Counted from the stretch's first letter, positions 54,377 to 62,800 are shown. The stretch: 64,000 nt of DNA from Bradyrhizobium sp. BR 10289 (GCF_019455385.1 NZ_JACOFR010000001.1:248001-312000); one strand, 5' to 3'. Translations and numbers: made by a program. The notes: a model not told the origin generated them from the sequence alone.

Positions 54377-54946
54377 CTATGCCGGCAGAAGACCCGCGGC
54401 GCGATAGTTGTCGATGGTCGTATCGTAGAGCGAAATATCGCAGCGGCTTCTGGCGATGAGCTGCGCGCCGGCGATGGCGGCGAAAATGGCGCGGGCTCGC
54501 TGTTCGCTCTTTCTCGAACTGACCAGGCCCGCAGCCACCAGCAGCTTGCTCAGCCACGCCACGTTGACGTCGGCAAATGTCTGGACTTCCGTCTTGACCG
54601 CGGCCGGCAGGTCCTCGATTTCCGCGGACATGAAGCTGCAGAGGCACATGCGGTTGTCGTTCTCGAGCGCCTTGCGAAACACCTCGGGATATCGGCGCAG
54701 GCAGCGGACGGGATCGGCGGTTTCTGCCAGCATCGCCTCGAGCTGGGCGGCGGTATCCTCCCAGTAGCGGCGTGCGACGGCCGCGCCGAGATCGGCCTTG
54801 CTCGGAAAATGGTGGTAGATGCTGGCGGCCTTGATCCCGACTTCGTCCGCGAGATCGCGGAAGTTCAGGCCGCCATAGCCGCGGGCCTGCGCCGTCCGTT
54901 TTGCTGCCGCCAAGATGGCTTCCCGAGCGCTCGAACTCACTTTCAT
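54377..54946 (-). CDS. TetR/AcrR family transcriptional regulator
   Basis: 189 residues. HTH at ~8-55 (AREAILAAAKRTAQARGYGGLNFRDLADEVGIKAASIYHHFPSKADL). C-terminal ligand domain with a run of cysteines (NRMCLCSFMSAEIED) that may matter for redox or electrophile sensing. Divergent from the glutathione-transferase gene; two identical 18-bp repeats occupy the shared promoter. A detoxification regulon is likely. Confidence 0.92.
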   Translation of the reverse strand: MKVSSSAREAILAAAKRTAQARGYGGLNFRDLADEVGIKAASIYHHFPSKADLGAAVARRYWEDTAAQLEAMLAETADPVRCLRRYPEVFRKALENDNRMCLCSFMSAEIEDLPAAVKTEVQTFADVNVAWLSKLLVAAGLVSSRKSEQRARAIFAAIAGAQLIARSRCDISLYDTTIDNYRAAGLLPA

Positions 54947-54964
54947 GCCTCACTGCTTCGTTAT

Positions 54965-54982
54965 CTACCAAGTGACAGGTAG
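54965..54982. promoter_or_regulatory. TetR operator copy 1, CTACCAAGTGACAGGTAG
   Basis: CTACC/GGTAG arms, 18 bp, identical to 55019-55036. Nineteen bases upstream of the tetR start, so it probably covers that promoter. Confidence 0.8.
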
Positions 54983-55018
54983 GGCTTGACCAGCCGAATT
55001 GGAAGCCCTCATATCAGC

Positions 55019-55036
55019 CTACCAAGTGACAGGTAG
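55019..55036. promoter_or_regulatory. TetR operator copy 2, CTACCAAGTGACAGGTAG
   Basis: Identical to the copy at 54965, 54 bases away (about five helical turns). It ends 14 bases before the GST ATG and next to its ribosome site. Confidence 0.8.
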
Positions 55037-55050
55037 ACAGAGGAGTCGTG

Positions 55051-55695
55051 ATGAAGATCTACGATTGGCCAAGGGGACCATATCCCGCCCGCGTTCGCAT
55101 CGCGCTGGCCGAGAAGAACCTGCAATCGCGCGTGCAGTTCGTATTGGTCGATCTCTACAAGGGCGAGCACAAGACGCCCGAATTCCTCGCCAAGAACTAC
55201 TCCGGCACCCTGCCGGTGCTCGAACTCGATGACGGGACCTTCATCGGCGAGTGCACGGCAATTACCGAGTACCTGGATGCGCTCGATGGCGCGCCGACGC
55301 TGACCGGCAGGACGGCGCGTGAAAAGGGCGTGATTCACATGATGAGCAAACGCGCCGAACTGGAAGTGCTCGATGCCATCAGTGTCTATTTCCACCATGC
55401 CACGCCCGGCCTCGGGCCTCATGTCGAGATCTATCAGAACCCCGAATGGGGATTGCGCCAGCGCGACAAGGCCCTCAGGGGGATGCACTACTTTGACGGC
55501 ATTCTGAAACGACAGCCGTTCGTCGCCGGCGACGCATTCACGATGGCCGATATCACCCTCATCGGCGGCTTGATCTTCGCGGGCCTCGTGGACGTGCAGG
55601 TGCCGGCGGCGTGCGAGGCTCTTTTGACATGGTACGCAAGGATGCAGGAGCGTCCCAGCGTCAAGAATCGGATAACGATGTCCGAGTTACGATGA
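55051..55695 (+). CDS. Glutathione S-transferase family protein
   Basis: 214 residues from the ATG at 55051 (a GTG 3 bases earlier is possible); AGGAG lies 5 bases before. N-terminal thioredoxin-like domain with IYDWPRGPYPARVRIALAEKNL and a cis-Pro segment GTLPVLELDDG followed by ECTAITEYLD; C-terminal helical domain includes FVAGDAFTMADIT, the N-capping-box motif of GSTs. Conjugates glutathione or acts as an isomerase/peroxidase. Divergent from a TetR gene with shared operators. Confidence 0.92.
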   Translation: MKIYDWPRGPYPARVRIALAEKNLQSRVQFVLVDLYKGEHKTPEFLAKNYSGTLPVLELDDGTFIGECTAITEYLDALDGAPTLTGRTAREKGVIHMMSKRAELEVLDAISVYFHHATPGLGPHVEIYQNPEWGLRQRDKALRGMHYFDGILKRQPFVAGDAFTMADITLIGGLIFAGLVDVQVPAACEALLTWYARMQERPSVKNRITMSELR

Positions 55696-55712
55696 CAGTC
55701 TGGAGTTACGGT

Positions 55713-55795
55713 GACGCGCCGGGACGCGCTGACGATCCTGCTGGGTAACGTCGGGCTTCGACCCACGCGGCGTGCCTGAGCTCGATCCCTTCGGC
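55713..55795 (+). pseudogene. Fragment of a second vapC-like 3' end, frameshifted
   Basis: CGCGCTGACGATCCTG (55725-55740) is identical to 54165-54180 in vapC, and 55769-55791 matches 54210-54232 at 21 of 23 positions. In two frames it reads DALTILLGNV then FDPRGVPELDPFG, matching ALTILSRNVRHFEPLGVPVLDPF of the intact toxin, with a frameshift between. No toxin start or antitoxin is present. Confidence 0.75.
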
Positions 55796-55860
55796 CAGCA
55801 TCAGCGAACGCCTGAGGCGCTTCGCGGCAATGCCGGCTTCGCGTCTCCGGAGAAGCGCCG

Positions 55861-56979
55861 TCATGCCGCGGCGCCGAGGAAGTCGACGAGGCTGGAGGGC
55901 GCGCGCTCACCCAGGCAAAGGTCCAGGACGCTGTGCGCGTCCACGGCAGCAACCTCGCTGCGCGAGAACATCGCCGCCTCATAGGGGGCCAGCGCATTCT
56001 CGATGTCTCCGGGCCGAGCGGCGATCGCCTCGCCGAGCTCGGCCCCGTCAAGCATCGCCAGGTTTGCGCCGTCGCCGGCCGGCGGCGACAAATGCGCGGC
56101 GTCGCCGAGCAGCGTCACGCCTGGGGTGCGAGTCCATCGGTGACCGACCGGCAGCGCGTTGATCGTTCGCAGGACCGGCGCCGTGTCGCTGTCGGTGATC
56201 AATGCGGTGAGAGCCGGTGTCCACCCGTCGAATTCGGCTGCGATCCGGGTTCTCGCGGTCGCGGCGTCGTTGAAGTCGATCTCCGCAAACCACGCCGCAG
56301 GTCGCATTAGTTGAATGTAGGCGTGGAGCACGCCAGCCGGCTCCCGGTGCGCGGTGATCCCCTTGCCCGGTTCGAGCGCGAACATTCCGCCGGCCCCGAC
56401 CGCCGCAGCCGTTGCGGGGAAACGCCGATCAGCGTCGTGCAGGTAGGTCTCGACGAAGGACACGCCGACATAGGCGGGCACCGCGTCCGACACCAGCGGG
56501 CGCACCTTCGACCAGGCGCCATCGGCGCCGACCAGCAATTCGGTCTCGACAGCCGAGCCATCGGTGAAAGTCAGCTCGTGACGACCGCCGCCAAGTAGCC
56601 TGGCTCCGGTCAGCTTCCGCCCCCACCGGATCGTCCCGGCGGGCAAGGAGTCGATGAGTATCCGCCGCAGGTCGCCCCGGAGCACCTCGGGACGTCTGCC
56701 GTCTCCGGGCTGGTCCAGCAGCACATTGCCGTTGCGGTCGAGCGCGCGCGTCGCGTCGCCACCCTCGTGAATGATGGCGCGGAATGCGTCCGTCAGGCCG
56801 GCGGCCGCGAGCGCCTGCTGACCGTCGTGTTCGTGTACGTCAAGCTGGCCGCCTTGCGCGCGGTCGTGCGCGGAGGGCTCTGCTTCATAGATCGTGACAG
56901 CGATGCCGTGGACGTGGAGCACGCGGGCGAGGGTCAGGCCGCCCAAGCCTGCACCAACAACGGTCACGGAAATGGTCAT
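55861..56979 (-). CDS. TetX-like FAD-dependent monooxygenase
   Basis: 372 residues. Class A flavin monooxygenase: N-terminal GxGxxG in VTVVGAGLGGLTLARVLHVHGIAVTIYEAE, DG motif in ELLVGADGAWSKVRPLVS, and GD motif in GVTLLGDAAHLSPPAGDGANLAMLDGAEL. The QGGQLDVHEHDGQQALAAAGL segment closely resembles the TetX group, which hydroxylates tetracyclines, although substrate of environmental relatives varies. Divergent from a TetR gene; two TGGAAC-N3-GTTCCA palindromes stand between. Confidence 0.9.
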   Translation of the reverse strand: MTISVTVVGAGLGGLTLARVLHVHGIAVTIYEAEPSAHDRAQGGQLDVHEHDGQQALAAAGLTDAFRAIIHEGGDATRALDRNGNVLLDQPGDGRRPEVLRGDLRRILIDSLPAGTIRWGRKLTGARLLGGGRHELTFTDGSAVETELLVGADGAWSKVRPLVSDAVPAYVGVSFVETYLHDADRRFPATAAAVGAGGMFALEPGKGITAHREPAGVLHAYIQLMRPAAWFAEIDFNDAATARTRIAAEFDGWTPALTALITDSDTAPVLRTINALPVGHRWTRTPGVTLLGDAAHLSPPAGDGANLAMLDGAELGEAIAARPGDIENALAPYEAAMFSRSEVAAVDAHSVLDLCLGERAPSSLVDFLGAAA

Positions 56980-56998
56980 GGGAGCGCCTCAAGCTTAT

Positions 56999-57013
56999 TG
57001 GAACATTGTTCCA
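56999..57013. promoter_or_regulatory. TetR operator 1, TGGAAC-ATT-GTTCCA
   Basis: Perfect 15-bp palindrome, 20 bases upstream of the monooxygenase start. Confidence 0.85.
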
Positions 57014-57025
57014 TATAGCATTGGT

Positions 57026-57040
57026 TGGAACGGCGTTCCA
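57026..57040. promoter_or_regulatory. TetR operator 2, TGGAAC-GGC-GTTCCA
   Basis: Second perfect palindrome with the same arms, 27 bases from the first and 19 bases before the tetR start. The pair suits cooperative repression of both divergent genes. Confidence 0.85.
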
Positions 57041-57058
57041 GATATGTCATGTTGGCGC

Positions 57059-57736
57059 ATGTCTAAACGAGCCCCCCAGACCGCGCGACGCGCGGATGCC
57101 CTGTCCAAGGCGCGGATTGTCGAGGCGGCGATCGAAATTCTCGATGCGCGCGGGGAGGCCGCTCTGACATTTCGGGCGCTGGCGAGGCACCTGGCGACCG
57201 GCAGCGGAGCGATCTACTGGCATATCGCTGACAGGAACGACCTCCTTGCCGCCGCGACGGAAGATGTTCTCGCCCGCGCCCTGGCGAAGATGGCCAGGGA
57301 AGAGGAGCCAAGGGCCGCGATCGGCGCCATCGCGCTCGCGGTCTTCGATGCGATTGACGCCCACCCCTGGGCCGGCGCTCATCTTTCCCGCGAACCATGG
57401 CATTCCGCGGTCGGCGAGATCTTCGAACGCATCGGCGGATGGCTCCAGCCGCTCGGTGTTCCCATGGATGCACAATTCGACTGCGCCTCAGCGCTGACGA
57501 ACTACATCCTCGGCGTGGCCGGCCAGAACGCGGCCAACGCCCGCGCGCTTCCCGGCGGAACGGATCGCAAGGCGTCGTTGGAGGCCATAGCCGCGCGCTG
57601 GATTCAGGATGATCCCGAATCGCGTCCATTTCTTCGGCGGGTGGCGGCGCAACTGAGCGAGCATGACGATCGCCAGCAGTTCGTTGCCGGCGTCGACTTC
57701 ATCCTGGCGGGCGCCTGCGTCAAGCAAAGCGCTTGA
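57059..57736 (+). CDS. TetR/AcrR family regulator
   Basis: 225 residues from the ATG at 57059. HTH at ~18-60 (KARIVEAAIEILDARGEAALTFRALARHLATGSGAIYWHIADRNDLLAAA). The Y-W pattern in AIYWHI and TetR_C-like C-terminal domain place it with TetR repressors of monooxygenases and efflux pumps. Divergent from the TetX-like gene; operators at 56999 and 57026. Confidence 0.92.
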   Translation: MSKRAPQTARRADALSKARIVEAAIEILDARGEAALTFRALARHLATGSGAIYWHIADRNDLLAAATEDVLARALAKMAREEEPRAAIGAIALAVFDAIDAHPWAGAHLSREPWHSAVGEIFERIGGWLQPLGVPMDAQFDCASALTNYILGVAGQNAANARALPGGTDRKASLEAIAARWIQDDPESRPFLRRVAAQLSEHDDRQQFVAGVDFILAGACVKQSA

Positions 57737-57786
57737 GGTCGGGCGGCGCATGCGCAGACAAAAACCCTGCATGCGCATGACGGCAG

Positions 57787-58371
57787 CTATCCCTGTTCCG
57801 GCGGCGAGCACCGCTGCACACTGACCTCCGCCAGCGCTTTGAAGACAGAAGGCGCGCGTTCCAGGCGGGCGATCGTTCGCGCGCCTTCGAGGGCGGCGAC
57901 CAATGCGGATGCGGCAGAGGATGCGTGCGCAGGAGAAAAGCCGCACCCCCTGAAATGCTGCGCGATGACCTCGGTCGAATCGACAAATCCGCGCGCGACC
58001 CGTTTGGTCAGCTCGGCGTCGAGCGCGGGCAGCTCGTTCGCCAGATTTTGCATCAGGCAGCCATACTGGAAATCAGAGGCAACCATTTCCGCCGCGAATG
58101 TCCGGAAAATCTGACGAATGAATTTGCGGGCATCGCCTGCCGTATCCGCAGAGATATTCCGCAGGACCGCAATTCTACTCGCGACGTAATGATCGATCGC
58201 TTCTTCCGCGAGCTGGGCCTTGCCGCGTGGAAAGTGAAAGTAGAACGATCCTTTGGGCGCACCGCTTTCTGCGATGATCTGGGTCAATCCAGTCGCGGTG
58301 TAGCCTTGGATGCGAAACAGTCGTTGAGCGGTGGCAATCGCGTTGGCGCGGGCGTCGGTCTTGCGTGGCAT
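57787..58371 (-). CDS. TetR/AcrR family regulator
   Basis: 194 residues from the ATG at 58371. HTH at ~10-55 (NAIATAQRLFRIQGYTATGLTQIIAESGAPKGSFYFHFPRGKAQLAEEAI). The C-terminal domain (SDFQYGCLMQNLANELPALDAELTK) is of the TetR_C group around LmrA/YxaF. Divergent from an alpha/beta-hydrolase gene; tandem palindromes at 58405-58438 in between. Confidence 0.92.
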   Translation of the reverse strand: MPRKTDARANAIATAQRLFRIQGYTATGLTQIIAESGAPKGSFYFHFPRGKAQLAEEAIDHYVASRIAVLRNISADTAGDARKFIRQIFRTFAAEMVASDFQYGCLMQNLANELPALDAELTKRVARGFVDSTEVIAQHFRGCGFSPAHASSAASALVAALEGARTIARLERAPSVFKALAEVSVQRCSPPEQG

Positions 58372-58404
58372 GCGCCACACATAACAGACTTCGCTTGACG
58401 CCGC

Positions 58405-58420
58405 TATGGCGATCGCCATA
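58405..58420. promoter_or_regulatory. Operator-like palindrome TATGGCGATCGCCATA
   Basis: Perfect 16-bp palindrome, 34 bases upstream of the tetR start, directly followed by a second palindrome. Confidence 0.8.
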
Positions 58421-58438
58421 CTATGGTGATCACCATAG
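58421..58438. promoter_or_regulatory. Operator-like palindrome CTATGGTGATCACCATAG
   Basis: Perfect 18-bp palindrome abutting the one at 58405; shared core TATGGYGATCRCCATA. Placed 12-42 bases ahead of the two possible hydrolase starts. Confidence 0.85.
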
Positions 58439-58480
58439 AAGGGCCGGCGCTTGAAGCATCCCGTCAGTTTCAAACCATCG

Positions 58481-59749
58481 ATGTCCCGGCGAGCCGTGCT
58501 GGCGATGGGCGCGGCCAGCCTGGCTGCGGCCTCACTTCGCCCGGCTTGCGCAAATCCCATAGGAGGACGTGATTTGACGACATCCCCATATGGCGAAGGA
58601 ACGCTTCCCGAAGGGGTGCGCTCACGCATGCTCCATGGGATCAATGGCCTCGACGTTCATATTCTCGAGGCCGGTCACGAAAGCCCCGGCCGGCCGCTCG
58701 CGCTGCTTCTCCACGGCTTTCCGGATCTGGCTTACGGCTGGCGCCACCTGATCCCGCTTCTGGCTGACGCGGGCTACCATGTCGTGGCGCCCGACCAGCG
58801 GGGCTTTGGCCGCACCAGCGGCTGGGTGAACCGCTATGACACCCCGCTCGCGCCGTTCGGTCTCTTGAACATGACGCGTGATGCCCTCGGACTGGTTTCG
58901 GCCTTGGGATATCGGCGAACGGCAATGCTCGTCGGGCACGACCTTGGCTCGCCCGTGGCGGCGTATTGTGCGCTCGCCCGGCCTGACGTCTTTCCTTCGG
59001 TGGTGCTGATGAGCGCACCGTTTCCGGGGCCGCCGGCGTTTCCGTTCAACACCGCGGAAGCCGAGGCGCCGTCGGTTCAAGCGAACAACGAAAATCGAAA
59101 GCTGGCAGCCGCGCTGGCGGCGCTCGATCCGCCGAGAGAGCATTATCAGCAATATCTGAGCGCGCGGCGGGCGAACGATGACATGTGTCACCCGCCCCAA
59201 GGCCTGCACGCGTTTCTTCGCGCATTCTTCCACGTCAAGAGCGCCGACTGGCCGGGAAACAAGCCGCATCCGTTGAAGGGGCGAACCGCCGCGGATCTTG
59301 CACAGATGCCCACTTATTACGTGATGGATCTCGGCAAGACGATGCCCGAGACCGTCGCTCCCTTCCAACCTTCCGCCGCCGAGGTCCACTCCTGCAAATG
59401 GCTCACCGAGCCGGAGCTTGCAGTGTACACGCAGGAGTATGACCGCACCGGATTTCAAGGCGCCTTGCAGGCGTATCGCGTCTTTTCCGATGCCGACCTC
59501 AATGCCGGGTTGCGCCTGTTTTCCGGCAGGACGATCGATGTCCCATCGCTCTTCATCGGCGGGAAAAGCGACTGGGGCACCTATTCGGCGCCAGGCGCGC
59601 TCGATCTCATGAGGACGAAGGCGACAACGCGGATGGGCGGCATCGAGCTGATCGACGGCGCCGGTCACTGGATCCAGCAGGAGCAGCCGGTTCGGCTGAG
59701 CGAACTGCTGCTCGCCTTCGCCAGGGAGGTGGACGGATCACACCAGTGA
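58481..59749 (+). CDS. Alpha/beta hydrolase, epoxide-hydrolase-like, probable Tat substrate
   Basis: 422 residues from the ATG at 58481; a TTG 30 bases upstream (58451) gives 432. The N-terminus MSRRAVLAMGAASLAAAS is a twin-arginine signal, so the enzyme is probably exported folded. Fold markers: oxyanion loop HGFPDLAYGWRHLIPLL, DQRGFGRTSG, nucleophile Asp in GHDLGSPVAAY (epoxide hydrolase rather than esterase) and His in DGAGHWIQQEQP. Hydrolyses an epoxide or halide of unknown nature. Divergent TetR gene and operators suggest induction by its substrate. Confidence 0.88.
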   Translation: MSRRAVLAMGAASLAAASLRPACANPIGGRDLTTSPYGEGTLPEGVRSRMLHGINGLDVHILEAGHESPGRPLALLLHGFPDLAYGWRHLIPLLADAGYHVVAPDQRGFGRTSGWVNRYDTPLAPFGLLNMTRDALGLVSALGYRRTAMLVGHDLGSPVAAYCALARPDVFPSVVLMSAPFPGPPAFPFNTAEAEAPSVQANNENRKLAAALAALDPPREHYQQYLSARRANDDMCHPPQGLHAFLRAFFHVKSADWPGNKPHPLKGRTAADLAQMPTYYVMDLGKTMPETVAPFQPSAAEVHSCKWLTEPELAVYTQEYDRTGFQGALQAYRVFSDADLNAGLRLFSGRTIDVPSLFIGGKSDWGTYSAPGALDLMRTKATTRMGGIELIDGAGHWIQQEQPVRLSELLLAFAREVDGSHQ

Positions 59750-59943
59750 GCGCGTCGAAGCGAGCCAACCGCGCGCGGCGAGGCGAGTTGGGCCATGCGG
59801 CACCGACGAGGCAACACCGTTCGATCCTTCAGGGAATTTTGGCTCCATCCTGATCATCGCGCAGCACCCCGGCATAAACGCGAGATGTACCTCTTGCCGT
59901 CGCATGTTACGACGTCCGCATCGTCTCTCTGGAGCCCGTGTTG

Positions 59944-61191
59944 ATGTCCGTCCAGCCCACCCAACTCACCTCCGCCGAATCCGATCCCGAAACCCTCGGC
60001 TGGATGCGCGGCTTTCCGCCGTCACCTGATCGCACCATCACCTTCCAGGACGGCTCGTTCCGCAACTTCCCCGAGCTCCGCTGGGCCTGGAGCAACATCC
60101 GCCAGCTGGTGCCGACGATGAACGTCTGGCGCGGGGCAGGGCCGGCATCTCCGCTGCCGCGTTCGGAGCAGGATATTGGCGCGGTCGCCTCGACCACGAT
60201 GGACGGGCGGCCGATGACGTTCGCGACAATGCTGGAAGAGACCTACACTGACGGCATCGCGGTGCTGCATCGGGGCAAGCTGATCTATGAGCGTTATTTT
60301 GGCGCGTTGAAGCCGCACAAGCCGCATATCGCGATGTCGGTGACGAAATCGTTCACCGGCGTGCTCGGGGGCATCTTGATCGCGGAAGGCAAGGTCGATC
60401 CGCAGGCCCCCGTCACCGACTATGTGCCGGAACTGAAGACCAGCGCGTTCGGCGATGCGCGCGTGCACGAGGTCATGGATATGACCACGGGGCTCGAATA
60501 CACCGAGATCTACACCGATAAGAACTCGCATGTCTGGGGCCTGCGGCGCGCCAATGGCATGGCGCCGATCCCGCCCGGCTATGACGGTGCGACCACCATC
60601 TTCGACTTTCTGGTTGCACAGAAGAAGCAGGGGGAGCACGGCAAGGCCTTTGCCTACAAGACCGTCAACACCGACGTGCTCGCCTGGATCATCAGGCGCG
60701 CCAGCGGCATGGCGCTGTCCGACCTGCTGTCCGAGCGGATCTGGCAGCCGATGGGCGCGGAGGAGGACGCGCATTATCACGTCGATCGCATCGGCACCGA
60801 GAGCGGCGGCGGTGGTCTCTCCACCACCTTGCGCGATCTCGCCCGCTTCGGTGAGACCATGCGCAATCACGGCCGCTTCAACGGCCGCCAGGTCGTGCCG
60901 TCACAGGTGGTCGAGGACATCGCCCGCGGTGGCGACCCCGAAAAGTTCAAGCCGGCCGGCTACACCACGCTGCCGGGCGCGTCCTATCGCAATCAATGGT
61001 GGGTCACGCACAATGAGCACGGCGCCTACATGGCCCGCGGCGTCTACGGGCAGGGCATCTACATCGATCCCAAGGCCGAGATGGTGATCGCGCGCTACGC
61101 CTCGCATCCCGTCGCGGGCAACGCTGCCAACGATCCCGTGACGCTGCCGGCCTATATGGCGCTGGCGAAGCAATTGATGGCGGGCGGGTAG
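59944..61191 (+). CDS. Serine hydrolase, beta-lactamase/NylB family
   Basis: 415 residues from the ATG at 59944 after GGAG. Class C beta-lactamase fold: SxxK at Ser132-Lys135 (SVTKSF), the Tyr motif in FAYKTVNTDVLAWIIRR, and the C-terminal strand ending in a GxYGQGIYIDP pattern. No signal peptide. Resembles 6-aminohexanoate-dimer hydrolase and other esterase/amidases; beta-lactam resistance cannot be assumed. Stand-alone. Confidence 0.9.
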   Translation: MSVQPTQLTSAESDPETLGWMRGFPPSPDRTITFQDGSFRNFPELRWAWSNIRQLVPTMNVWRGAGPASPLPRSEQDIGAVASTTMDGRPMTFATMLEETYTDGIAVLHRGKLIYERYFGALKPHKPHIAMSVTKSFTGVLGGILIAEGKVDPQAPVTDYVPELKTSAFGDARVHEVMDMTTGLEYTEIYTDKNSHVWGLRRANGMAPIPPGYDGATTIFDFLVAQKKQGEHGKAFAYKTVNTDVLAWIIRRASGMALSDLLSERIWQPMGAEEDAHYHVDRIGTESGGGGLSTTLRDLARFGETMRNHGRFNGRQVVPSQVVEDIARGGDPEKFKPAGYTTLPGASYRNQWWVTHNEHGAYMARGVYGQGIYIDPKAEMVIARYASHPVAGNAANDPVTLPAYMALAKQLMAGG

Positions 61192-61222
61192 GGCATCGAA
61201 CGCTCGCGCCACACACTCGCTG

Positions 61223-61326
61223 CCATCGCCCGATTTAATCCGGCGATCCAGTATTCCAGAGAAACTCGTGATTGAACCGGGAGGCCGCGGCGTACTGGGT
61301 CGCCCGGTCGAGCCGGGCGACGACAG
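61223..61326. repeat. Palindromic repeat, ATCGCC / GTCGCCCGG pair
   Basis: CATCGCCCGatttaatCCGGCGATCCAGTATTCC (arms 61224-61250) and GTACTGGGTCGCCCGGtcgagCCGGGCGACGACAG are the two hairpins; the inner CCAGTAT and GTACTGG segments pair as at 3485 and 21122. Confidence 0.75.
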
Positions 61327-61394
61327 TCCGCAAGATCGGTCGCGCGCGCGACCGCCATCCCCGGCTAACACGACACCGCCACGGAGGAGGGACG

Positions 61395-62276
61395 ATGACG
61401 GCGGTACTGCAAAACTATCAGGCCCGGATGCGGCGGGTGCTGGATCATATCGACCGGCATCTCGACGCTGACCTGGATCTCGACAGCTTGAGCGGCGTCG
61501 CGGCCTTCTCGAAATTCCATTTCCACCGGCAGTTCACGGCGACCTTCGGCTTGTCCGTGTATCGCTATGTCCAGCTCGCCCGCATGAAGCGCGCTTCATA
61601 TCGGCTGGCTTACGGGGACGCCGTCGGCGTCACCGACATCGCGATGGATGCCGGCTACGATGCACCCGATGCCTTCGCCCGCGCCTTTCGGCAGAGGTTC
61701 GGGCAATCGCCGTCGTCGTTCCAGAAATCTCCCGATTGGGAGCCGTGGCTTGCGGCCCTGGGGCCTCTGGACAATGCGAGGAGCAAGCTGATGCAGACGA
61801 ATTTTACGGCTGACGACGTGACGATCCGCGATGTGCCCACCACGAAAGTGGCGATCATGGAGCATCGGGGCGCCCCGGCGAGGCTCGGCGACACCATCCG
61901 CCGCTTCATCGCCTGGCGCAAGGCCGCCGGCCTGCATCCCAGCAGCAGCCCGACCTTCACCGTCTGGCGTTCCGAGCGGCGCCCCTCGATGCCGGCCGAT
62001 TACAGCGTCGACCTCTGTGCCGGAACCGAGCACCCGATCGCGGCGAATGGCGAGGCGATGAGGGCCGGCGAAATTCCTGGCGGGCGCTGCGCCGTGCTGC
62101 GCGTCGTCGGCTACACCGACAATCTCGAACCCGCCGCGCTGTTTCTCTATCGCGACTGGTTTCCGGCCAGCGGCGAGGAAGCGCGCGACTTCCCGCTCTA
62201 TTGCCAGCGCCTGAGCTTCTTCCCGGAGGTGCCGGAGCATGAGACGGTCGCGGAGCTGTTCCTGCCGCTGAAATAG
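61395..62276 (+). CDS. AraC-type regulator with GyrI-like effector domain
   Basis: 293 residues. Two AraC helix-turn-helix motifs at ~12-110 (LDLDSLSGVAAFSKFHFHRQFTATFG, VGVTDIAMDAGYDAPDAFARAFRQRFGQSP), then a GyrI-like small-molecule-binding domain from ~135 (VTIRDVPTTKVAIMEHRGAPARLGDTIRRFIAW ... EIPGGRCAVLRVVGYTDN). The layout is that of SoxS/Rob-like stress regulators. AGGAGGGAC before the ATG. Target genes unknown. Confidence 0.93.
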   Translation: MTAVLQNYQARMRRVLDHIDRHLDADLDLDSLSGVAAFSKFHFHRQFTATFGLSVYRYVQLARMKRASYRLAYGDAVGVTDIAMDAGYDAPDAFARAFRQRFGQSPSSFQKSPDWEPWLAALGPLDNARSKLMQTNFTADDVTIRDVPTTKVAIMEHRGAPARLGDTIRRFIAWRKAAGLHPSSSPTFTVWRSERRPSMPADYSVDLCAGTEHPIAANGEAMRAGEIPGGRCAVLRVVGYTDNLEPAALFLYRDWFPASGEEARDFPLYCQRLSFFPEVPEHETVAELFLPLK

Positions 62277-62292
62277 CGCTGGGCAACGCGTC

Positions 62293-62643
62293 TCATTCGC
62301 GCGCCTCTTGCCAGTGCGGATAGGTGACGTAGGCGGTGACGGCGCCTTGCCCGAGTGAGCGGATGGTGACCGTCTCGCCTTTGGGCATATAGACGATCTC
62401 GCCGGGGCCTGCAGTGACCGTGCGTCCCTCGCTCGTCACCGAGAGCTGTCCTTCCAGCACGAGCATGATGTCGTCGACCGCGAGTTTTTCGACGAGGCTC
62501 TGGTCCGGAGCGTAGCGGCCGAAGCCGATCGTGACGGGCCCGCCGTGGCGCTGGTCGATGACATTGCCGGCGTAGATCTCTGCGTCTTGCCCTGGCGAGC
62601 GTTCGAAGGACGCATCGGAGAGTGCGATTTTGCGAACTTGCAT
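62293..62643 (-). CDS. Cupin-domain protein, EutQ-like
   Basis: 116 residues from the ATG at 62643. Single cupin fold with ISSASEVAANDVRGV-type region absent; visible family features are RHGGPVTIGFGRYAPDQSLVEKLAVDDIMLVLEGQLSV and GPGEIVYMPKGETVTIRS, close to the ethanolamine-utilisation EutQ domain (acetate kinase-type activity in eut operons). No eut genes are near. Convergent with the AraC gene. Confidence 0.82.
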   Translation of the reverse strand: MQVRKIALSDASFERSPGQDAEIYAGNVIDQRHGGPVTIGFGRYAPDQSLVEKLAVDDIMLVLEGQLSVTSEGRTVTAGPGEIVYMPKGETVTIRSLGQGAVTAYVTYPHWQEARE

Positions 62644-62800
62644 GACTTTTTCCGTGTTGCGGCGAGATGAGGCCAATAGACGCGCCGGCAGGCATTTTGT
62701 TCATGGCCTTCCAGAGACGGTTTGACGCAGCGCGTGAAGTCGGTCGGCCAAGGTGTGATGGCGGGCGGGTAGGCCGAATGCGTTCGGCGAACTTGCTGAG

